Source: Pigoraptor chileana (taxonomy: Eukaryota; Opisthokonta; Filasterea). Taken from it: a DNA stretch of 24,707 nucleotides. Below the pieces are notes generated by a model. That model saw only the letters and a list, made by a program, of their open reading frames with translations. It was not told the DNA's origin and did no database searches. Each line of letters opens with the position of its first letter. Position 1 is the stretch's first letter. The stretch covers positions 1-24,707 of the forward strand of contig CALSCR010001648.1 of the NCBI GenBank assembly GCA_943704495.1. Direction: 5' to 3'. Below, in pieces: positions 18,411 through 24,707 of this stretch. The translations under genes and the position numbers were made by a program.

Positions 18411-21400
18411 ATGACGGAATCGAAGATGCCGCAGGCGAACACAACAAACATGTTCCTCACGCGTGCGTTGCAGAAGATTCTTGGGGAGAAAGAGACAAAG
18501 CGCGCGCAACATTTGAATCTGAGAGAGGCGTGCGAACACGCTCTTGGTGGGTGCGCTGTGTGAACCCAATCAGATGGTGATTGCATTCGGCTGGGCTGTT
18601 TTAAGCCATCAGCTTGCCCACACAAATTTATGGTTTTTTTATACTGTTGATCTGAGACTGCAGTGCATAATGCATTGCCTCTGTTGCCAAAGTCTGATAC
18701 AGTGAATGCTGACGGACGTTGTTGTTATTACTATTATTGTTGTTGCTGTTTTTGGGCGAGTGCAGCTGATATCAAGCACGACATTGAAGCAAACGAGGGA
18801 AAGGGCCAGACGTGAGTATACACATACGCATACATATATATGTAGGATGCCCATGATTGCCACTTGTGCACGTAATGTGCTGCGTGTGCTGACAGACCGT
18901 TGATGGATCCATTCCACCTATCTATCCCATCTATCCTCCACTGTGCAAATGTTATTTTGAATGCATACAGCGAATCGTCCGCCATCAATTATTCCAATGC
19001 GGACAAGTACTTTCGCCCGTTTGAGTTGGCATGCCAGTCGAAGAATCCGCGGATAATATGCACTTCGTTGGATTGTCTGCAAGTGAGTGGCTGCTGTGAC
19101 TACTACTTTGAAGAGTGAGAGAGTGACCACGTGTGGGTGCGCTTTTCGGCTCACTGCGACTGATGCCGACAAACCCATAGACCGACTGGAAGCATCTGCT
19201 TGCCGTTTGTCGGAGTGTACAGAAGCGGTCACTGATCGCGCTGTCTTTATATACACGCTCTCACACATACACATGTGTGTGTGTGTGTGTGTGTGTGTGT
19301 ACATCATTTGCTCTTGTGGGGTCCGTGGCAGTAAAGCATTGACTTGAAAAATACCCACGTCTCACGCTCTGACGCCGCCTCTTTGCACACTCCCTCTGCG
19401 CTTCGCAGAAACTGATTGCGTACGGCCACTTGCGTGGGAGCACGTATGACGAGGCCGATCCCTCAAAGCGGCTGCTTGACTTTGTGATTGACACCATCTG
19501 CAACTGCTTTGTGGGAGACCAGACGGACGAGGGCGTCCAGCTGCAGATCATCAAGGCACGTAGCGCATGCTGTTTGCATCGCCTCCTTTTATTGTTATTA
19601 GTGTCTTCATATGCTGTCAGCGGCACGAGTCCTGAGCCTGCCGTTGTTGAGGAAACTGTCTGCTCTGGGCGAAATTGCAATGGGTGTGAAGATCTTTTTC
19701 TGGTCCGTGGATAGTCCACGTGGCAACGGTGATGTGCGCACAGACACTGTGCACACACAGGAGCTTAGTTTGGATTATTGGAACTTGCCGTCGGCAGTCA
19801 CATTGCGGTCGCCGCCGCAATCGATCAATTCACTCGCCCAGAGACAAACACAGCAAGATACAAAAGCAACACAGACAGTGCAACAGTGCTAACGTAAACT
19901 ACATTGCGTTTTTTTTGCGAATCATGCAGGCGCTGCTGACGGCTGTCACATCGAGTGCGTGCGAGGTCCACGAGGGCGCCCTGCTCAAGGTCGTGCGCAC
20001 TTGCTACAACATCTACCTTGCCAGCCGCAATCTCGTCAACCAAACGACCGCCAAGGCCACGCTGACGCAGATGCTCAACGTCATATTCCAGCGCATGGAG
20101 AATCAGGCTGCCCAAAAGGTGCGTGCTGTGTGCTGTGTGCACGGTGTTCGTTACAGTGTGTGTGTGCTCCTTAATCTCATGCCTGCCCGCGTGCTCGTTT
20201 GAATACGGAATGGAGCTGTCTTGAGACTGCCCAGCGCTCATTGTGTGGGTCATCGATCAACTGGCGATGCTATGCCATCGGGGATTACACACGCACACAC
20301 GCACACATGCACACATATATATACACTAATACACGAACACGCATATAAACACATGCAACAAATACACACGCACACACGCACTTAGCCAGCGCTACTATTT
20401 CGCTTTTGCGCGAATGCACGATTAACCGTGATCCCTCGCGACTGCATGCAGACTGACGACGCCCAGGCTTCCTCCCAGGCGGCCGTTGATGTGCCTCCCG
20501 TTGCAGCGCCGTCCACAAATGGCGACGCCGCTTCACACGATACGGACGCGGACGCAGACTCGCGCACGGATGTGCAGACTGGTGTGTTTTGGGGCTATCC
20601 CTTGTTCAATGTCTGGTTTGATGGTGACACTTTTCACTCTCACACAAAGTTAGTTGTGAAAGCTAGCTTCAGTTGAGCAAGTGCATGTGCTCTTGTGCTC
20701 GCTAGCTGTGTGCTTGGGGTGTGTGACTGATGCTGTTGACACATTCCTGTGTATGTCTCACACAGAGGGCGACGAGGATGCAAACAGCGTGGAAGTTATG
20801 CACGATGCACTGAGCGAACAGCCTGCCGCCGGTGACGCTGAGGTGCGTTCACCCTCTGTTTTGGAGTCTTTGTTGTACGTATGTGTGTGCAATGCATGTG
20901 CTTCTTTGGATGGACGCTTTGTGTCTCCAAAATGGCGAGCGTGCCACTGACTTTCCATGCGCATGCGTTCCCTGCTGTCGTCTGGTTTATTCGTTTGAAG
21001 CAGACTCCCAAGGAGACGCCCCCTGTCGACGCATCCGAGGCTGGAAAATACGGCTTTTGCATTGGTAAGGCCATTGTGTGCGTGCATGTCAGGGCGTGTG
21101 CGCGTATGTGCGTGTGCATGTACCTGTGTGCGTGCTTACATACCTGCTGTCGACCGACGTCGGTTTCTGCGACGTCCACACTCACACCCCACTCTTTCTG
21201 TCGCACGTGACCACCCGTGCCTGCTGCAGTGTGTGCCAAGCCGGCCAATCACTACTGCGCGCAGACAAAGCAGCCCGTGTGCGGCATCGAGTGCAAGCGC
21301 AAGTACATTGAGCAGGTCGAGTCACAGGCGCCCGCCCCAACAACGGACGCGGACGAAGGCACTGCCCCGGAGGAGACGACAGCACAGCCCCCCGCGCAGG

Positions 21401-24400
21401 CACCGGCCGCACCCGCGCCTGTGGCAGCACCCGCGCCCACACCCACACCCACGCCCACACCCGCGCCCGTGGCCTCCCTGTCGAGCCAGTCGTCACGTGA
21501 CGCCGATAACGGCTTTGCTGACAATCTGTCCAAGAGCTACAGCGATCTTGGGCTCAACAAGGACGACCTCGGCAATGTCGGTCACTTTCCGCACATTCTG
21601 CAAAAGGATGCCTTTCTCGTGTTTCGGTCACTGTGCCGCTTGTCGATGCGCGCGATCACGGACGCGGCGCAGCAGGACTCAAAGTCGCACGAGCTGCGCA
21701 GTAAGGTGCTCTCCCTCGAGCTCCTTTTGTCCATTTTGCAGAACAGCGGGCCTGTGTTCCAAACATCCGACACGTTTGTGAACGCAATCAAGCAGTATCT
21801 CTGCCTGTCGCTGTCGAAGAACGGCGTGTCGCCCATTCCGGGTGTGTTTGAGCTGTCCCTCGCCATCTTCCTCACGCTCATCTCGCTCTACAAGGGCTAC
21901 CTGAAGACGCAGATTGAGGTGTTTTTCAAGGACATTTTCCTGAACATTCTCGAGACGGCATCGAGCTCGTTTCAGCACAAGTGGATGGTGATGCAGGCAC
22001 TTAGCAAGGTGTGCGCCGATCCGCAGACGGTTGTTGACCTGTTCATCAACTACGACTGCGACCTGGACATGGAGAACATATTTGAGCGTCTGGTGAACGA
22101 CCTCAGCCGCATTGCGCAGGGGCGGCAGTCGACGGAGCTTGGAGGGACGCCCGCGCAGGAGCAGAGCATGAAGACCAAGGGCCTCGAGTGCCTCGTGCAC
22201 ATTTTGCGGTCGATGGTTGTCTGGAGCAACCAGATGCAGGCCGCCGAAAGGCCCGAGCTGTCGACAATGCTTGCTCAGAACGCCGCGGAGGAGCCTGCAC
22301 TCGATGCCGATGCGGAGGGTGCGGCGGTGGCAAATGCGAGCGCAATGGCGACGCCGACCAAGACGGACCTCCCGGAGCAGCTGGAGGAGCTTAAGCAGAA
22401 GAAGGAGATTCTCGTGCGCGGCTTTGTGCGCTTCAACCAGAAGGCGTCCAAGGGCATCAAGTACCTTCAGGAGAACGGCGTCCTCGGCACGCGCCCGGAA
22501 GACGTCGCCGAATTCCTCCATGCCAACGACCGCCTGAGCAAAGGACAGATTGGCGAGTTTCTTGGCGAGGGCGACAAGTACACGATTGACGTCATGTATG
22601 CGTACGTCGACTTGCTCCACTTTGCGGGCCTGTCGCTCGTGGAGGCGCTGCGGCGGTTTCTCGAGGGGTTCCGTCTTCCCGGCGAGGCGCAGAAGATCGA
22701 TCGCCTCATGGAGAAGTTTGCACAGCGCTACATTGCCAACAATCCTGGCAACGGCATTTTTGCGAATGCGGACACGGCGTACGTTCTTGCCTATTCGATC
22801 ATTATGCTGACGACGGACCTCCACAATCCGCAGGTTAAGAAGAAGATGACAAAGGGCGAGTTTGTGCGCAACAACCGCGGCATCAACGACTCGAAAGATC
22901 TTCCGCTCGAATACCTCGAGTCCATCTATGACGAGATTGCGAATCGGGGTATTCAGATGCGCGGAGAGAAAACAATGTACAAGCCGACCATTGCGGAGCT
23001 TGCGAATGAGAAGCAACGGAAGGAGATTTACTCGAAGGAGATGGAGGTGATGCTGGAGACGGCGCAGGCGCAGCTGAAGGACGGCTCGCGGGCAACGACT
23101 TTCACGACTGCGACTCGCATTGAGCACATCCGACCGATGTTCAAGGTCGCGTGGACGCCGACGCTGGCTGCGTTCAGCGTCACGCTCAAGAACACGGAGG
23201 ATCCCCCGGTGGTCACACTCTGCCTCGACGGCTTCAAGTGCGCCATCCGGGTCAGCGCCATCTTCTACATGGAGCTGGAGCGCGATGCATACGTCCAGTC
23301 GCTTGCCAAGTTCACGCGCCTGAGCAGCAGCGGCGGTCCCGCAGACATGAAGCCGAAGAACATTGAGACGATCAAGTGCCTCATTTCGATTGCGCACACG
23401 GAGGGCAACTACCTGCAGCGCTCGTGGCACCACGTGCTCAAGTGCATTTCGCAGCTGGAGATGGCCCAGCTGATTGGCACGGGCGCGAAGGGCAACTCGG
23501 CCCTCATGCAGCCCGACGGTCGCGGCGGCGCGGGGCCCAATGCATCCGGGGCGGGCGTGTCGTCCAGCTCGATGGGTGGCGGCCGCAAGGGTGGTGTTGG
23601 TTCGGTGAGCTCGGAGCGGTCGGTGCGCCCGTCGGTGTCGTCCGGCATGACCGTGGGGGAGCGATCGACGCGCCGACTGTCGGGGAACAGCGAAACGAGC
23701 GTGCGTGGCGCAAACGGCGAACGCTTGCAGTCGCTGCAGGACACGATGGGCGAGACGTCGTCGCAGTCGATCATGGTGGCCGTCGACCGCATATTCACGG
23801 GGTCGGTTGCTCTCCGCGGCGATCCGATTGAGGAGTTTGTGCGGTGGCTGTGCGCCGTGTCGCTCGACGAGCTGCAGAGCCCCCAGCACCCGCGGATGTT
23901 CTGCCTCCAGAAGATTGTCGAAATATGCTACTACAACATGGGTCGCATTCGTCTCGAGTGGTCGCGCATCTGGGCCATCATTGGAGAGTACTTCAACAAG
24001 GTCGGCTGCCTCCCGAATCTCGACGTCGCTATGTTTGCTATTGATTCTCTGCGGCAACTGTCGATGAAGTTTCTCGAAAAGCAGGAGCTCCCGAGCTACC
24101 ATTTCCAGAAGGACTTTCTCAAGCCGTTCGAGTACATTATGAACCACAACAAGTCTGCGTCCATCCGCGACATGGTTGTGCGCTGTCTGGCGCAGATGGT
24201 TCAGTCCAAGGCGAAGAACATTGTTTCCGGGTGGAAGAACATTTTCTTTGTCTTCTCGCTCGCGGCCGGGGACGGCGAGGAGGGCATTGTGCAGCTTGCA
24301 TTTGAGACCTCGGGATCCATTCTCGACCAGCACTTTGAGCTCGTGCCGGACTCGTTTATGGATGCAATGAACTGCCTCACGGAGTTTGCGTGCAACCCGT

Positions 24401-24599
24401 TCTTCCAAGACACGGCCATCGAGGCGGTGCGCCTGATCAACGAAGCCGCCTCGCGCGTGGCCGGGCGACCGCGCCTGTTTTACGCCAAGGACGGCGACGG
24501 CAGCGACGAGGAGGACCGGTTGTGGGTGCGCGGGTGGTTCCCGATAGTGTTTGGTCTCAGCCGCGTCGTCAGCCGCTGCAAACTCGATATTCGGACGAG
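18411..24599 (+). CDS. ARFGEF: ARFGEF1/2 (BIG/Sec7) Arf guanine-nucleotide exchange factor, 3' end outside window
   Basis: Exons: 18411-18546, 18766-18811, 18971-19082, 19409-19555, 19930-20118, 20452-20581, 20766-20842, 21004-21064 and 21230-24599, then a GTGAGC donor leading out of the window. They give 1,422 complete codons of an expected 1,700-1,850. Domains: DCB, about residues 10-190 ([38 protein letters not shown]); an acidic, then Cys-containing linker; HUS, from about 420 ([17 protein letters not shown] box [15 protein letters not shown] near 575); Sec7, about 691-873; then HDS regions. The catalytic glutamate is in [12 protein letters not shown] (codon 22684-22686, about residue 785). 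A Gly/Ser-rich insert lies near 23490-23740. The protein activates class I/II Arf at the trans-Golgi network. Oddities: a CxxC-type cluster at residues 298-321, a GC-AG intron at 19556, and a 3.37-kb final exon after eight short ones. Confidence 0.97.
19274..19300. repeat. (TG)n microsatellite in BIG intron 3
   Basis: A pure TG run preceded by a short CA-rich stretch lies in intron 19083-19408. Nothing else recognisable is in this 326-nt intron. Confidence 0.92.
19556..19929 (+). other. GC-AG intron in BIG (intron 4)
   Basis: The exon ends ATCAAG and the intron starts GCACGT, ending at CATGCAG (19929). This joins QLQIIK to ALLTAVTS exactly as in animal BIG1/BIG2. The GT at 19560 would shift the frame. 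The 374-nt intron contains no other feature I recognise. Confidence 0.8.
20286..20381. repeat. CA-rich tract in BIG intron 5
   Basis: An interrupted CA run with ATAT and GCAC interruptions occupies about a third of intron 20119-20451 and reads (CA)n in the transcript. Confidence 0.85.
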
Positions 24600-24635
24600 G
24601 TGAGCATCGCCTCACACACAGACACGGACGCAAGA

Positions 24636-24640
<5 letters not shown>

Positions 24641-24707
<67 letters not shown>
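24641..24707. repeat. (CA)n microsatellite at window end
   Basis: A pure CA run reaches the last base. It begins about 40 nt after the BIG donor at 24600, so it is intronic. Its length is unknown because the window ends inside it. Confidence 0.95.

Noticed and set aside
21679-24705. A 1,008-residue open frame antisense to BIG
   Set aside because: It mirrors the long BIG exon, where strong G/C third-position use suppresses antisense stops. Its product is Leu/Arg/His-rich with no recognisable domain, and its first residues come from the CA repeat (a Cys-Val run). It also runs through the BIG donor and intron.
1-24707. Search for viral, retroelement or transposon sequence
   Set aside because: I saw no reverse transcriptase, integrase, transposase, capsid or long terminal repeat signature in either strand; all long gaps are short and hold only simple repeats or hairpins.

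Overview
This is a nuclear segment from an intron-rich, moderately GC-rich unicellular eukaryote. It has short genes, small introns (about 90-450 nt), short intergenic gaps, many TG/CA microsatellites, and the standard code with TGA stops. The proteins resemble animal families closely. Augmin HAUS1, a tentative CEP89-like centriolar protein, FAM91A1 and a selenocysteine tRNA together suggest a flagellate or other protist that makes selenoproteins. I cannot name the lineage from sequence alone. Both window ends lie inside dinucleotide repeats within introns, so the window may be a whole contig broken at microsatellites.

Layout: (1) 189-1062 (+), 3' part of FAM50/XAP5. (2) 1523-3787 (-), a five-exon coiled-coil protein, possibly CEP89-like. 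(3) 4348-9334 (+), a complete 13-exon FAM91A1 homologue. (4) 9834-11018 (-), an intronless class II DnaJ (DNAJB/Sis1 type). (5) 11019-11932, a divergent intergenic region with a heat-shock-element-like site, four CACGTG boxes, an AT-rich membrane-protein fragment and small hairpins. (6) 11933-13685 (+), eight-exon HAUS1. (7) 14245-15891 (+), five-exon FCF2/DNTTIP2. (8) 16114-16200 (-), tRNA-Sec(UCA). (9) 16546-17468 (+), four-exon acyl-CoA-binding protein. (10) 18411 to the window end (+), ARFGEF1/2 (BIG/Sec7), missing only its 3' part.

All exon models were built by hand. Every internal junction keeps frame, and each reconstructed protein matches its family in order and approximate length. 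Two introns (in FAM91 and BIG) need GC-AG boundaries. About a third of donors read GTGCG rather than GTRAG.

The genes are housekeeping genes and form no evident operon or gene cluster. FAM91A1 and BIG both act at the trans-Golgi network, HAUS1 and the CEP89-like protein at microtubule-organising structures, FCF2 in pre-rRNA processing and FAM50 in splicing or transcription. I saw no viral or retroelement copies, CRISPR arrays or toxin genes. I found no convincing new biological system. The items most worth checking are the tRNA-Sec gene, the splice-signal features, the Cys motif in BIG, the cox3-like AT-rich island and the structured non-coding stretches.
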